Source: Cacajao melanocephalus (taxonomy: Eukaryota; Chordata; Mammalia; Primates; Pitheciidae). Taken from it: a DNA stretch of 64,000 nt. The number at the start of each line of letters is the position of its first letter. The stretch's first letter is position 1. This document shows positions 34,184 to 46,989 of the stretch, in pieces. Under the pieces are notes generated by a model that had not been told where the DNA came from, searched no databases, and worked only from the letters and a program-made list of their open reading frames with translations. The translations under genes were made by a program, and so were the position numbers. The stretch covers positions 37,182 through 101,181 of the forward strand of contig CAUYLG010005430.1 in NCBI GenBank assembly GCA_963573385.1. Reading direction: 5' to 3'.

Positions 34184-37089
34184 AAGATACTATTGGTTTT
34201 ACTGGGAAAAGTTAACTTATTCAATAGCCCATACCAATAACAAGGAGCTGTGTTAGTTTATCCCAGTGAGACAACAGCATTAGAGCTAGTGGATATGGTT
34301 TGTTAAATTTCAAGAATCCAATAATTTTTTAAGACTCATCAGAAATTTTGCAAGACAGATTAAAGATGTGAATATTAATGCTTTGAAGGTATTCACCCTG
34401 ATGTGCTTTTTAGGTCTTTTATGGTGGCTTTGATATCTTCAAATAACCCAAGAATGTGTTGTTGCTTTTGTAGGAAGTGGTGTCTCCAGTGGCTTCCTCC
34501 TGACCATTCCTTCAATAATAATTCTGACAATATAGTCATTGGAGGATTCTGCCATTTCCTGATAATTTGGATTCTGATTATTACTCTCAGGAAAATGAGA
34601 AAAACAGAACTAAATGAAACACAGATCAGTTTGGGGTCAGAATCAGGCATCCTCTATCTGCTGAACCCCTTTAGCCAGTACCACTTTTACCTGCAGGCCA
34701 CAGTGGTATTCTGTACCTTTATGTACACAATGGTCTCTGAAAATTTTGGGTATTTCTCATTATCCAGTAATGAGATAATGGGCCAGTTGTTATGGCTGTT
34801 GATATAGATTTCTTTACAGAGGGCTAATAAAAGTTTCAAAGTATATATTTGTGGATGTAAAGTATGTATAGTTTTCTTTTTCTTCAAGAGACTACAACAA
34901 TTATATTTTATTTCTAGTAGCCTACTGGCTCATTGTCACAGACATATGCAGATCTTAACCTTCCATGTGATCTGGTTATCTTTCAATCTATTGTGCTCAA
35001 AATGATAACCACAGTGTGTGAATGGATGCACATAAAAGATTCCATCCAGTCTTCCAGCATCTCAAAGTTTGCGACAGTACTTCCTCCAAACGTGAAGAGA
35101 GATTTTTGGTCTTCCAATGTCAGTTAGCAAATTGGATCCGGCTTTGCTTTACCTAAACCAGAACAGCAGCTGTCTACTTGAACTAGCTCACTGAATGCAG
35201 GAACTCTGCTGAGAGTAACTACTTTGATAAATCCAGTCTGATCCAAAATCATAATCCCCAGCCACCTCCTTGCCTAAGCATTCTCAAAATCCAGTCTTAC
35301 AAATAATTTCCAGGATTTGAGTACACAAATTAACAAATTCCCATAAATCCTTCTGGGACTATTAGCCTCACTATTTGAATTCCATATTTCAATATCCATA
35401 TATATTCATGATTTTGGTGTATTCAAAACCCTAAGTAGCTCTCAGTACAAAGATTATTTGATTTCTTTTGCAAGAGAAGATGGATTCTTTCTATAAGAGT
35501 ATATATCATAAGGGTTTGAGAGATCAGAGTTCTCCAACCGATCTTAATATCCCATACATTGCACTCTAATGGTTCCAGTTGCTGGGGCTATATTAGTTCT
35601 AGAGTTATGCTTGAACTTTACATAAGAGAACTGAAAAGGTTGTAAATTTGACCGACTTTTAATTCAGTAACCTACAGAATTAATCTCTGAGGTTGTTTTT
35701 TCAGTGATTTTAGCCCTAAAGCTATCAGACAGGAGAGATTTTTTTCAACAGTCACAGAAAGACCCTGAGTTTCAGTCCATGCATTGAGGCAAAAATTTTA
35801 AGATTCGAGCTTGTCATTCTTTAACTTTGCTTTTAAAATATCTAATACTGTCAGAAACAGCTCTCCTGCCCCATGTTTGCAGAATTATTCGGCCTTTCTA
35901 AGCTTTTCTGACAGCAGTTAGTCACCTAACACTGTGCTCTTGTTGGATACATGGTTCCAGGTGACCACAGGGAAATACTTAATTAGTTATTTCACTGCTG
36001 ATTACCTTGGGGCTGTTAATTTTCAGTTCTAGAAAACTAATGGGAATCTCAAAAGTCATTTCTTACGTTTCAATGCCATAAACCATTATAAATACCCCAA
36101 ATTTCACTGAGGAGCTGTTATCTGAATTTAATTCTGAATTTTCATATCAGTAACTCTGAATACTTGCTCTAGGTAAATTTACTATGGATAACTTAAACTT
36201 TCATAATCAAAGATAAAATTAAACAAATACACTTAAGAAAGACAAGTACCAAGAAAGCTCATGTGATTTATTTAGAGGACATTAACTGGCAGTCTCTTTG
36301 CTTTATAGACATTAAGATGCTATAATTCCAATAGTTTTCCATCTTGGGTAGCTTTCCTTAAAATTCAGGTATCTGAATGTGCTTTGTCTAGTTTGTGTCA
36401 TTGCTTACCACCATGGCTAGATGTTGTTGGTGGAGGGTGACATCTTGATTTATAATACCATCAAGAACACATGGAAGGGAAAGCAGTGTGGTATGAAGAG
36501 TGAGCAGAAAGAAAGGGATGCTGATCCTGCAAACTGATAGTCAATGAAGTTCTGGATATGTGATCTGATTTTTGAAATTTTAAGCTCAAGATAGCTCTTA
36601 GATATAGACTCCATTTAAATAATGAGACAATCATTATTTCTTTTATGGATGTTAGTTTTTACACAGATATATAAATGCTAAAAGCGTCCCAAGAAGGTCA
36701 TCTAGTAAATAACCTAAAACTGGTAGATATTTTATTTAGTAAATTTTTATAAATATCACATTTATTTATATATTACATGTGAGGATCTATTTATAATTTA
36801 ATTGTAGTACATTCAAACTGCATAACTTCATTTACATGTTCCAAATTAGAGTGAACAAAAGAAATAATATAGAAACTAAAGATTAGAACTACTATCTGGC
36901 CTCTTCATTTCTCAAAAAAAGTTTATAAATTTTTAAAACTCATTTTTAATTTTACATTAAGTAATTGCTTTCAAATGTGGCAAAACCAAGACTGATTTCC
37001 AATGCACTGGTTAAAGGTTGATAACAGTTCCTTAGTGAGAAGGAGCTAGAGAGTGGTATCAGAAACTATGTTCTCTGGTTATTTGGTGT
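34184..37089. other. Long unassigned stretch, possibly an old ERV interior
   Basis: About 2.9 kb of moderately AT-rich sequence. Two overlapping open frames (134 codons plus at 34403-34807; 85 codons minus at 34393-34650) have no recognisable motif. The minus frame looks slightly more protein-like (charged and Trp-containing), which could fit a retroviral gag relic on the minus strand, but I see no protease, polymerase or LTR to support it. No gene evident. Confidence 0.25.
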
Positions 37090-37325
37090 GTACAATGCAA
37101 TGATTAAGTGGGTATGCCAATGCAATGGTTAAGTGGGTAGGCCAAGTCAGGCTGAATGGGATCAAACCCTGACCTCATTGTTTGCTGGCTTATGATTTTA
37201 GGAGACTATACCTCTAAATTTCAGTTTCTTAATCTGTAAAGTAGCAATTATGATCCTGCATATAACAATTGTGAGGATTAAATGAACTAATGCACTTGAA
37301 GTGGGTATTATGTTAAATATGCTCA
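37090..37325 (-). repeat. MIR SINE, antisense, with tandem duplication
   Basis: Antisense MIR order: 'gcaatggttaagtggg', 'atttcagtttcttaatctgt' and 'caattgtgaggattaaatga'. The start of the element is duplicated in tandem (37094-37118 and 37119-37143). Confidence 0.75.
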
Positions 37326-37802
37326 AAACATATACAGATGATCTATTCATTTATGTTTACATGTGGATATGTGGCTAACTAGATATATAACTAACCAGAT
37401 AGGTGTTCTATATCATTATTCTAATATAAATTACCCTCTAGTCTAAATATATTTAATTATAAAATTGCATGAGAGGACTGGGTAATATAAAAGAAAAATC
37501 TAAATGTCTTGTTAACTTTCCTATGACTTCTCAATTAACTAGAGATGAAAAGAACCAGCTCAGCAATTCTCAACAGTGTTGAGAATTTTTAAGTCAATCT
37601 TTTTTTCTTTCTTCTTGTGTGGTTTCTCTCTTATTTATCTGTCAACAGATGAATACACTGGCATTTAGTCAGATCTATAAAGCAAAAGCAGAATTTACCC
37701 TCTACTTCCCAGAAGTTTTCAATAATTAAGATAAACAGTTGTTATCATTTCTGTTTTTTTCCCTCGGGTAAAGGACTGGAGGATTAATAGGGATTGAGAA
37801 AT
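37326..37802. other. AT-rich spacer with a small hairpin
   Basis: Nothing recognised, apart from a perfect 10-base inverted repeat with a 3-base loop at 37565-37587. Confidence 0.4.
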
Positions 37803-38408
37803 GAAACTATCGTGGAAGACAGTGTGGCAATTCCTCAGAGATCTAGAGGCAGAAATACCATTTGACCCAGCAGTCTCATTACTGGGTATATAACGAAAGG
37901 AATATAAATAATTCTGTTATAAAGATACATGCATACTTAGGTTTATTGCAGCACTATTCACAATAGCAAAGACATGGAATCATCCCAAATACTCATCAAT
38001 GATAGCCTGGATAAAGAAAATGTGGGACATATACAGCATGGAATCCTATGCAGTCATAAAAAGGAATGAGATCAGGTCCTTTGTAGGAACATGGATGGAG
38101 CTAGAAGCCATTATCTTCAGCAAACTAGCACAGGAACAGAAAACCAAACACTGCATGTTCTTACTTATACGTGGGAGCTGAATGATGAGAACACATGGAG
38201 ATACGGGGAACAACACATACTGGGGCCTGTTGTGGGGGTCAGGGGACAGAGAGCATCAAGAAGAATAGCTAACAGATGCTAGGCTTAATACCTAGTTAAT
38301 GGGATGATCTCTGTAGCAAACCACCATGGTACATGTTTACCTATGTAACAAACATTCACAACCTGCACATGTACACATGAAATTAAAATAAAAGTTAAAG
38401 ATAAAAAA
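37803..38408 (+). mobile_element. LINE-1 3' end, sense, 5'-truncated
   Basis: Starts within ORF2 at 'gtggaagacagtgtggcaat' and continues through the ORF2 C-terminus (open frames 37999-38181 and 38091-38282) and 3'UTR to 'atgtacacatgaaattaaaa' and an A-rich tail. It is more diverged than the 4395 and 56642 copies. No clear TSD. Confidence 0.9.
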
Positions 38409-39227
38409 ATCAGCACAATAGAGACCAAACACATACAGACATGGTATTCAGATTATTTTTTATTTATCTTTCCATGTACCCAGTGACAAGTTGATTAGTT
38501 TCCACTTGCATGCTGAATTTTCTGACAAAGCATATAAAAAGTCTCACACGAGAACCATTGTCCTGAACAAAAAAAAGAATTAAATGAAAAAAGGTTCAGA
38601 GTTTGAAAATAAATGAAGTCTACTTTGCCAGAAGGCTTAAAAGATTAAACTTAAATTCCAACCTGTTTTGAAACTACCAAATACAAGACTAGACACAATT
38701 AGATGACATGTAAAGAAGTAGCTACCTTTAGTAATTCATTTACCATTTGAGTCACTTAGGAGGCTTTTATTGGGTTGTAATAGAAAACCCAACTGAAAAT
38801 TGATTAAACAATAACCACTGTTATGACTCAGGACATTAGAAGGCAGGTAATCTAAAAGTTTGTTCAGTAACTAAAGACTGCCAGCCGGGACCTAATCTTT
38901 TCTGATTCTTTTGTTTAATCTTACTCTGATGCAATGTCTCTCTAAGCACCCCATGTTCACAGGGCAATGTAACAAAGCAGGAACAAAGATAGGCTTGTTA
39001 ACTGCAGGTAAAGATCTTTGCCTTTCAGCTCCATAGGATTTCTCTTTGTGGTTCACTGGCCACAACTAGGCCATGTTCCTAGTTAAGAAAAAGGCTGACA
39101 CTTTTAATCTCTATCCTGGGAGGCAGACATGGAAAAAAATTATTTGGGAATGGCTGTGATAATCACAGCACTACCACAAAAGTATTTTGTATGGTGTTTC
39201 CTGATAGAAAAAAATTCTGATAGGAGA
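38409..39227. other. Unassigned, part may be an old repeat
   Basis: AT-rich at first. The stretch 38760-39180 ('ttgtaatagaaaacccaac...') resembles ancient mammalian repeats of uncertain family. No gene evident. Confidence 0.35.
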
Positions 39228-39645
39228 CTGTATTAGGCAGCTTGGGCTGCCACAACCAAATAGGACAGACTAAGTGTCCTAAGCAAAAGAAATTTTGTCA
39301 CTTTTGGAAGCTAGTGGTCCAAGATCAAGTTTCTACTAATTAGGCTTCTAGGGAGAGGTCTCATCTTGACTTACAGATGGTAGCCTTCTTGCTATGCTTT
39401 CACACCTTTTCAAGGTGTAAGGGGCAGGTCAGGAACCTGGGGAATGGGCTCTCTACTGTTTCCTTATATGAATATGAATCCTCTCAGATCAGGGCTTTGC
39501 CTCTTTAGAACTTGAATTAACTTTAATTACTCCCTTAGAGGCCCCATCTCCAAATAGAGCCACATTACCATTTAGGGTATTATAAACATCTTAAAACCAT
39601 AAAACTTATGGGGATATAATTATTTAGTCCTTAACAAAAACCTTA
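39228..39645 (-). mobile_element. MLT1-like MaLR LTR, antisense
   Basis: Antisense order: 'tgtattaggcagcttgggct', 'ttggaagctagtggtccaag', 'agccttcttgctatgctttc', 'tcccttagaggccccatctc' and 'acattaccatttagggt', as in MLT1-type LTRs. Confidence 0.75.
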
Positions 39646-39774
39646 TGTCATTTTATTCACTGAAATGCAATATTTTGAAATATGATTAAAAACTACACTG
39701 TAAGTGAATAAACAAATGGGGTCTATTAATTCACTCATTTATTTTTATTTACCACATATGCCTTGAAGGTGCTA

Positions 39775-39812
39775 CATTCCTTCCCTCCCTTCCTTCCTTC
39801 TTTCTTTCTTTT
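39775..39812. repeat. (TTCC)n/(TTTC)n simple repeat
   Basis: Pyrimidine tetranucleotide tract at the tail side of the antisense AluJ, from which it probably evolved. Confidence 0.85.
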
Positions 39813-40108
39813 TATTGCCTGAGACAGGATCTTGCTCTTTCACCCCAGGTGGAGTGCAGTGGTGTGATCTTAACTAACTGTTATCTCAAATTGTTGGGCT
39901 CAAGTGATCCTGTCTTCTCAGCCTCTCCAGTACTTAAGACAACAAGCTTGCATCCACCATGCATAGCTAAAGTTTTTTTGTAATCTTTTTTTAGAGACAG
40001 GATCTCTCTATGTTGCCCCCACTGGTCTGAAACTCCTGGCCTCAAGCCATCTTTCTGTCTCAGCTTCCCCAATCACTGAGATTACAGGTGTGAGCCACCA
40101 TGCCCAGC
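39813..40108 (-). mobile_element. AluJ SINE, antisense
   Basis: From 'tgagacaggatcttgctct' through 'ctggcctcaagccatctttc' to 'tgagccaccatgcccagcc'. Strong divergence and J-type positions mark it as an old Alu. Confidence 0.9.
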
Positions 40109-40124
40109 CTGAATGCCTTCTTAT

Positions 40125-40205
40125 AGTCAAGAAATTGTGCTGAGTTCTGAGACTACAAAGATGATTACAATCCAGTTGTTTTCTTAAAGAAATCCATAGA
40201 CTCAT
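40125..40205 (-). mobile_element. LINE-2 3' fragment, antisense
   Basis: 'tgtgctgagttctgagactacaaagatgat' resembles the antisense L2 3' end pattern, followed by 'cttaaagaaatccatagact' as the decayed continuation. Confidence 0.5.
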
Positions 40206-41394
40206 ACAGTAGAGTGAAATGTAAACCAAATAAAATAATTAAAATAAAATGCCATAATTGTTGTGATAGAAATATGTCCACCAGGTTAATAAAACAAGGA
40301 AAAATACATCAAACAATTTGACCAGAGTCAGGAAGTCTTCATAGATAAAAACAAATGACAGAAACAAACCCAAAACCAAACACATGGAAATTACATAGGT
40401 TTTACAAAACAAACAGCAATACTATTTATAGTAGAGTAAATAGGATGTAGCAAATAACAAGATGACTGGGGATATTTGTGTTTCTTAGATATGACAGAAC
40501 AAGTGACATGTAGACTGACACCCAGTTTTCAAATTTGGATACATTGGGTGGTTGACAGTATTTTTACTCAAGATAGGGAGAACTTACTTCATGTAGGAGT
40601 AGAGGAAAACACCATGCATTCTCCTTGACATGTGAGTTTGAAACACATTTAAGTGAAGATTACAGTTAGCATTTAATATGAGTTTGGAAGATAGTTTTTA
40701 ATAAAGAAATATTTCCTAGAGTTAAGCTTACATGACTAATAAATAAAATGACAAGCACAAAAGGCTTCTCCCAGGGAAAAGACATGAAATAAGAAAAGAA
40801 AGAAAAAAAGCAGGATCCCATGGAACTACAGTATTAAGAAGTTGGTGGAGGAAAGTGGTGAATGAGACTGAAAAGTAGTCTAGAAAAAACCGATTTGATT
40901 TAACTGAGCAATGTTTTGAGTAATGACAGACAACTGGACTGGACTTAGAGATATATCTGTCAACCAAGTCAGAAACTGTGGCTGTCACATACTTGTTACT
41001 ATTTGGCCTTCTGTAGGACCTGCGAGTAGGTAACACACAAGTTTTGCTTCATAAACACAAACTCAAAGTTGTGTTAGAGGCCTTTGAATAAAGGTACTCA
41101 ATAGCCACTGAAGTGTACTAACGTGTCTTCCAACTTAATCCTTCAGTATGTAAAACATCAGCATCAATTATTACTCTCATGAAAAACAACATATATGGCC
41201 CTATCAACAGAGAATTTGGCTAGATTTTGTTTAAGTATCAGGTATTAATTCCAGGAGAGGTTGTAACTGCATTTTCTTCAAACATTTGAAAAATTTATCA
41301 TAACCTTGCCCATAAACACCATTAAGCGGCATCAGTTGGATTAGATAAAATAACTGTAATAATGATCCTTTGTTAAATTAAAAGTATGTTAATA
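40206..41394. other. Single-copy-like sequence, nothing recognised
   Basis: About 1.2 kb. The open frame at 40728-41036 (minus, 102 codons) has a hydrophobic C-terminal half but no recognisable family. No support for a gene. Confidence 0.4.
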
Positions 41395-41755
41395 CTGTCA
41401 TCCATCACTATGACTCTACCCATGAAGGATTGGTCTCAGGACCCTCCTTAGATAACAAAATCAATGATCAGGTAATCTAGATTCCTGATATAAAATGATA
41501 TAAAATGGCATAGTGTTTGCATATAACCTGCACACATTCTCCCTTTTACTTTAAATCATCTCTAGATTGATTATAATACATTATGTATTGTACATGCTAT
41601 GTAAACAGGTGCTAGTTTATATTGCTTAGGAAAAATAAAAGAAAAAATATTTGTTCATGTTCAGGACAGATGCTATTTTTGTTCCCAAATAATTTGATCA
41701 GCAATTGGTTGAATCCAAGGATACAGAACCCATGGATATAGAAGTTTAATTACAT
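41395..41755 (-). mobile_element. Tigger-type DNA transposon (MER2-like), antisense
   Basis: Antisense counterpart of the 22969 element: 'attggtctcaggaccctcct', 'tttgcatataacctgcacac', 'aaatcatctctagattgatt' and 'ttggttgaatccaaggata', ending 'aagtttaatta'. Termini are diverged. Confidence 0.8.
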
Positions 41756-44049
41756 ATCACATGCTCCTTTGACACAATAAATGAAATTGTCTCAAGTTTG
41801 CTAAACCATTTTCTCAGTTACTACTCAGAGTATTGTGATCCTGTAAGCAAGGCTGAGTGATATCTAAAATCTCAGAAAATATTTTGGCACAGCTAGAGAA
41901 ATTTAAAAGCATTCCAATACCCACTTGGTTTCCCATTCACTAAGTTGATATGACTATTATTGCCTGAGCATCTGCTTTGTCATCGATGTTTTAATTTTGA
42001 CATACTTCACCTAACATCAGTAACAGGAAAAAAATTTTGCTTGTGTTTCTGCTTCCAAAGATGAAGTCTGATTGAAAGAGAACACTTTCCTTTTCTATTT
42101 TAATGTTCTATACTAAGCAAAATTTTAAACAAATGCAAAAATTGTGACTCACAGTGAATTCAGTCCAGTTTTCCCGTGGTCTCAATTCTTTAGGGTAGAA
42201 AAACACCCCAGAATTGAACCCCATGTTTTCCATCCTCTACTCTCCTATTATCCTCTTCTTTTCTTTTTCTACTTTTACCATAACTCAGAAGGTTATATGG
42301 ATACACATTAGAAATAACTGGTCAAGTTTAAGGGATGTTACTATAGTATTGTGGGGATAAAATATTAGTTTATTTTTTAGCAGAACTCTTTGTAATATAA
42401 CTTTTTGAATTAGAGCATAAGCCTCTGCAGTTTGTATTTTATAACACACTTTATGGCTTGAAAGCATAGTAATATAATGTAGAGATTCTTTCAGTTATAC
42501 TCTTAAAACATATTTTTCAATTTATCATGCATAACATACATTGCTATTTCACAGCTACTAGAAATTTATAACTAGTACATATAAAATTCTTAATAGAAAT
42601 TCAGAGATATTTTTGGCAGCATGGGTGAATTTAAGAAAAAAATTAAATTATATTTAAGAAAAACCTGTGTAGTTTAGGATGGTTTCCTGATTCATGTAGG
42701 TGCTTCCTTTCTGACCCATTTGCCATTTCTGACATATATTTTTGCAGACAATCTTGCCTGTGGATTTCAGGTGCATGAAACTCTCAACTTGTGTTCAATA
42801 TTCCTCTGAATGGGAGAAGACGTTTGATGTGCCCCAAATGTATTATTAAATTCACTTTCGGAGGAATAGTTGAAAAAAATAGAAAATGTCATATTTTCTT
42901 TTAGCACTCAGAGCTAGTGCAATACTTTGTTTTATTTTCCCATAAGATCTCTGAATTCATAACTACTTAGGTAGGAGTGGCAATCATAAATTGTTAACAT
43001 CAAGATCTGTAGTAGTCCAAGCCTGCAAGTGTCACATGTAATCAGAGTAGTGCCACTATCCTTCTGCCTGTAGCTTTAGGGTCTAGCCTCATTTCTTTGA
43101 TCTTTGGAGAAATGCAATATTGACAGGGGCCAGACCACACATCTCAGGTGTAGAATTCCATGCAAGGTAACCATTCACTCCAATTTAAGAAACTAAAACA
43201 GACTCCAACCTTGCTAAAATATTTAAAACCTCAAGGGATGAGTGAAAGAGAGGTCACAGAAGTCCCTCTTATGATTGTCCTTGCTAAACTTCTACACTAG
43301 AAGCAAATTCTATGTGGGGACAATTCCAGACTAAAGGTAGGTCAAACTTTTGGGAGTCTTCTCCTGACGGAGGCTGGCAAATGTACTTTCTTGGTTTAAG
43401 TAATGTCAACTGTATAGGAATGCACCTAGGGCCCATATTGGGTACTTAAACACTGAAACATAAATGAAAGTGGACTCATCTTCATTAAGTACTATAATTG
43501 TGGCTATAGGAAATTTCCTTCAAAAGTTTTGTTGTTTTAATTTTTTTTTTCCTCAGGAAGTATCAAATATTTCTCAAAAAGGAGTAGATCCCAAACTAAC
43601 CCATTTTTCCTTTTTAAAAATATGTTTCTTCTTTCATTACTGTCTCGATAAACGATAAATCTATACAACCATCTAAAACAAAAGCATAGATCACTTTACC
43701 TTTTAGTTCATTCAGTATCTGAATCCTTTACATTCTTGTTCTTCAACGTGTTTTGTATTCATACCCTTTATCCTATTTTCTCCTGCTCCAGTTTAGGGAT
43801 GCATTATATTTTATGTTGGCAATTGAAATAGTATTTTAAAATGTTGGTTGTTTTCTAGTCCTATAGCTCTCCAACATTTTCTCTGCAATATCTGAAAATA
43901 ACTAAATGAAATGTGAATCTGATCCCATCCCTTCCTCTCTTGCTTAAATGTTTTAAATATTATCACTGCTAATTAGATATAACCCACATTTATTAGCATT
44001 ATGAATAGCTATCTATTTTTCAGTAATTTGGTCAAGCTCTAACTTTCTT
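41756..44049. other. Long single-copy-like stretch
   Basis: About 2.3 kb of AT-rich sequence without recognised elements or coding signal. Confidence 0.4.
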
Positions 44050-44140
44050 AGGAATACATTTCCTTTTACCTGACACTGCTCTACCCAGAATAAAATGTCC
44101 CAGTACATAAGAGGTACTCAATAAATGACTAAAAATTAAA
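44050..44140 (+). mobile_element. LINE-2 3' terminal fragment
   Basis: 'cagtacataagaggtactca' followed by 'ataaatgacta' matches the sense L2 3' terminus. Very short. Confidence 0.4.
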
Positions 44141-44509
44141 TAAATACAGATTATATTAAATCAAAATATACTTTCTTACAGTTTCTTTTTTTTTTAACCC
44201 AGATATGATCTAGAATAATAAAACCTTAAAACTCTAATATAATCTTTTAGACTGTTTGGTCCATGACAAGTTTCCAATAATTTCCAGAATATATTCTTCA
44301 TAGGTTTTTCAAACTTCACTGAGAATCATTTCTTCTCTATGTTGATCTTTTCTAATTATTCATTCCCTTGTAAATCACATCTTTTACATTTTTAATTGCT
44401 TTAAATTAAAAACTATCCAAACACATGAAAAAGAAGAAAGAATAATATATTGGGACCCAAAAAGCTAGCTTCGACAGTTAACAAAGCACGGATGATATTG
44501 CTAAATAAA
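44141..44509. other. AT-rich spacer
   Basis: Nothing recognised. It lies between an L2 remnant and an L1 5' end. Confidence 0.4.
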
Positions 44510-46024
44510 TATCACCATCAGAGAAGGAATCATCATGGCAGATGGGAGACAAGATTGCAGCTCTGACTCAGATGGACAGAGCAGCATGCAAAGACTCACA
44601 TTGTGAATTTTAGCTCCAGATCTACTGCAAGAACAAACCAGCAATCCTGAGAGGACCCACAGACCCTCTAAGGGAAGTGGACTGCTCCTGCACGACCCAG
44701 GAGACAACCCAAATATTGTGAGTGCCCCAACTGTGGAAGTGGGAAAGGGAGATCCTTTACTGAACACATACCCCCACTGGAGAAACCAAAGACTTATTTG
44801 CTGGAGAAGCTTCTGACTTTACCTGGAGTGGCATCAATTTAATGAGTGGAGCAAAATAAAGGAGTAGAGCAAGCAGCAGAAAAGCCATGGGAGCTCACTG
44901 GATCCCCCAAGCAGGCCATTCTTGCTTGGAACCACAGGGATCCGACAGGAGGGCGATCAGAGGAGTTGGCGGGAAAACACACAGGGAGAAGGAAATCTCC
45001 AGCTGAACTCTGTAACAATTTCAAAGGGGTGAGAAGTCTCCTGGCCAGAACTCAGGGGAGGACATGAATCCAATATGCAGACTGCACAGGCTGGGGAAGA
45101 ACCAAGACCTCTTCTTTTACAGTTTGGAGGTGGGTAGCCTGGGGCAAACTCTCAAGTCCAGCTTGCCCATTGTCTGGAAACAGACTCGGGGCTGTAAGGG
45201 AGGAAACAGTGGGAGTGAGACCAACCCTTGGGTTTGGATGGGAGTTGGGTGAGGCCTGTGACTGCTCAGGCTTTCCCCAACTTCCTTGACAACCTGAATG
45301 ACTCAGCAGAGGCAGACATAATCCTCCTAGGTACACATTGACCTGGGAATCCCACCCCCATCCCCCACAGCAGCTTCAGCGAGATGCACTCAAGGAAATT
45401 CTGAGCCCAGATATGCATAGTACTACCCCATTTGATGGTCCTTCCCTACCCAACCTTGTAGCTGAAGACAAAGGGCATATCATCACGGGAGTTCCAGGGC
45501 ACTGCCCACTGCCAGTTCCTCTCCATACTACCACAGTTGATGCTCTTTGGAAAGAGCCACCTCCCAGCATGAGGCCAGTCTGCACAAAAGTAGAGCATTA
45601 AACCACCAAAGCTAAGAACCCTCACAGACTCGGTTTCATCCCCCTGCCACGTCCACTGGAACAGGTGCTGATATCCATGACTGAGAGACCGATAGTTCAC
45701 ATTACAAGACTCTGTGCAGACAACCCTCAGTACCACCCTGGAGCTAGGTAGACTTACTTGGTGGATAGAAAAGAGACAACAATCATTGCAGCTTGGTTCA
45801 GAGGAAGCCACATCCATAGGAAAGGGGGAGAGTACTACAACAATGGTGCACCATGTTAGACAAAAGAATCTGAACAACAGCTTTCAGCCATAGATCTTTC
45901 CTCTAACAGAGCCTACTCAAATGAGAAGGAGCCAGAAAATCAACTCTGGTAATATGACAAAAAAAAAAAGGCCCTTTGATACCCCTACCTGCGCCCCCCT
46001 GCCCTCGCCAAATCACACTAGTTC

Positions 46025-46900
46025 ACCAGCAATGGATGTAAACCAAGAATAAATCCCAGATTTACCTGAAAGAGAAGTCAAGAGATTCGTTTTTAAGCTA
46101 ATCAGGGAGGTGCCAGAGAAAGGGGAAGCCCAATCCAAGGAAATCCAAAAAATGATACAATAAGTGAAGGGAGAAATATTCAAGGAAATAGATAGCTTAA
46201 AGAAAAAACAATTGAAAATTCAGGAAATATTGGACAAACTTATGGAAATGCCAAATTATCTGGAAAGTCTCAACAATAGAATTCAGCAAGTCAAAGAAAG
46301 AAATTCAGAGCTTGACAAAGTCTTCAAATTATCCCTATCCAACAAAGACAAAGAAAAAAGAATAAGAGAATATGAACAAATACTCCAACAAGTCTAGGAT
46401 TATGTTAAATGACCTAATCTAGGAATAATTGGTGTTCCTAAGGAAGAGGAGAAATCTAAAAGTTTGCAAAACGTATTTGGGGAATAATCAAGGTAAATTT
46501 CTCTGACTTTGCTAGAGACCAAGACATCCAAATACAAAAAGCACAAAGGATACTTGGGAAATTCATTGCAAAAACGTGATAGCCTAGGAACATTGTCATC
46601 AGGTTATCTAAAGCTAAGATGAAGGAAAGGATCCTAAAAGCTGTGAGGCAGAAACACCAGGTAACCTGTAAAGGAAAACCTTTCAGATTCACAGCAGAGT
46701 TCTCAGCAGAAACCCTGCAAACTAGAAGGGATTAGGGATGTATATGTGTCTCCTCAAACAAAATAATTATCAGCCAAGAATTTTGTATCCAGCAAAACTA
46801 AGCATCATATATGAAGGAAAGATAGTCTATCGCAGAAAAACAAATGCTGAGAGAATTTGTCACTACAAAGTCTCCACTACAAGAACTGCTAAAAGGTTCC
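46025..46900 (+). pseudogene. LINE-1 ORF1 relic
   Basis: The open stretch 46164-46397 encodes a Lys/Glu/Leu-rich coiled-coil segment typical of L1 ORF1. The RRM and C-terminal region follow out of frame (about 46425-46800), including 'aattggtgttcctaaggaag' and 'gagttctcagcagaaaccct'. Stops and frameshifts abolish function. Confidence 0.85.
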
Positions 46901-46989
46901 AAATCTTGAAGTAAATCCTGGAAACACATCAAAGCAGAACCTCTTAAAGCATAAATCACACAGTATAAAACAATTACTAATAGACCTAA

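Noticed and set aside
34403..34807. 134-codon plus-strand frame as a membrane protein gene
   Set aside because: No recognisable family, no promoter or splice context, and a competing frame on the other strand. Kept only as an unassigned observation.
45446..45877. 143-codon minus-strand frame as a gene
   Set aside because: It lies antisense in an L1 5'UTR, where GC-rich sequence gives chance open frames on both strands. No domain was recognised.
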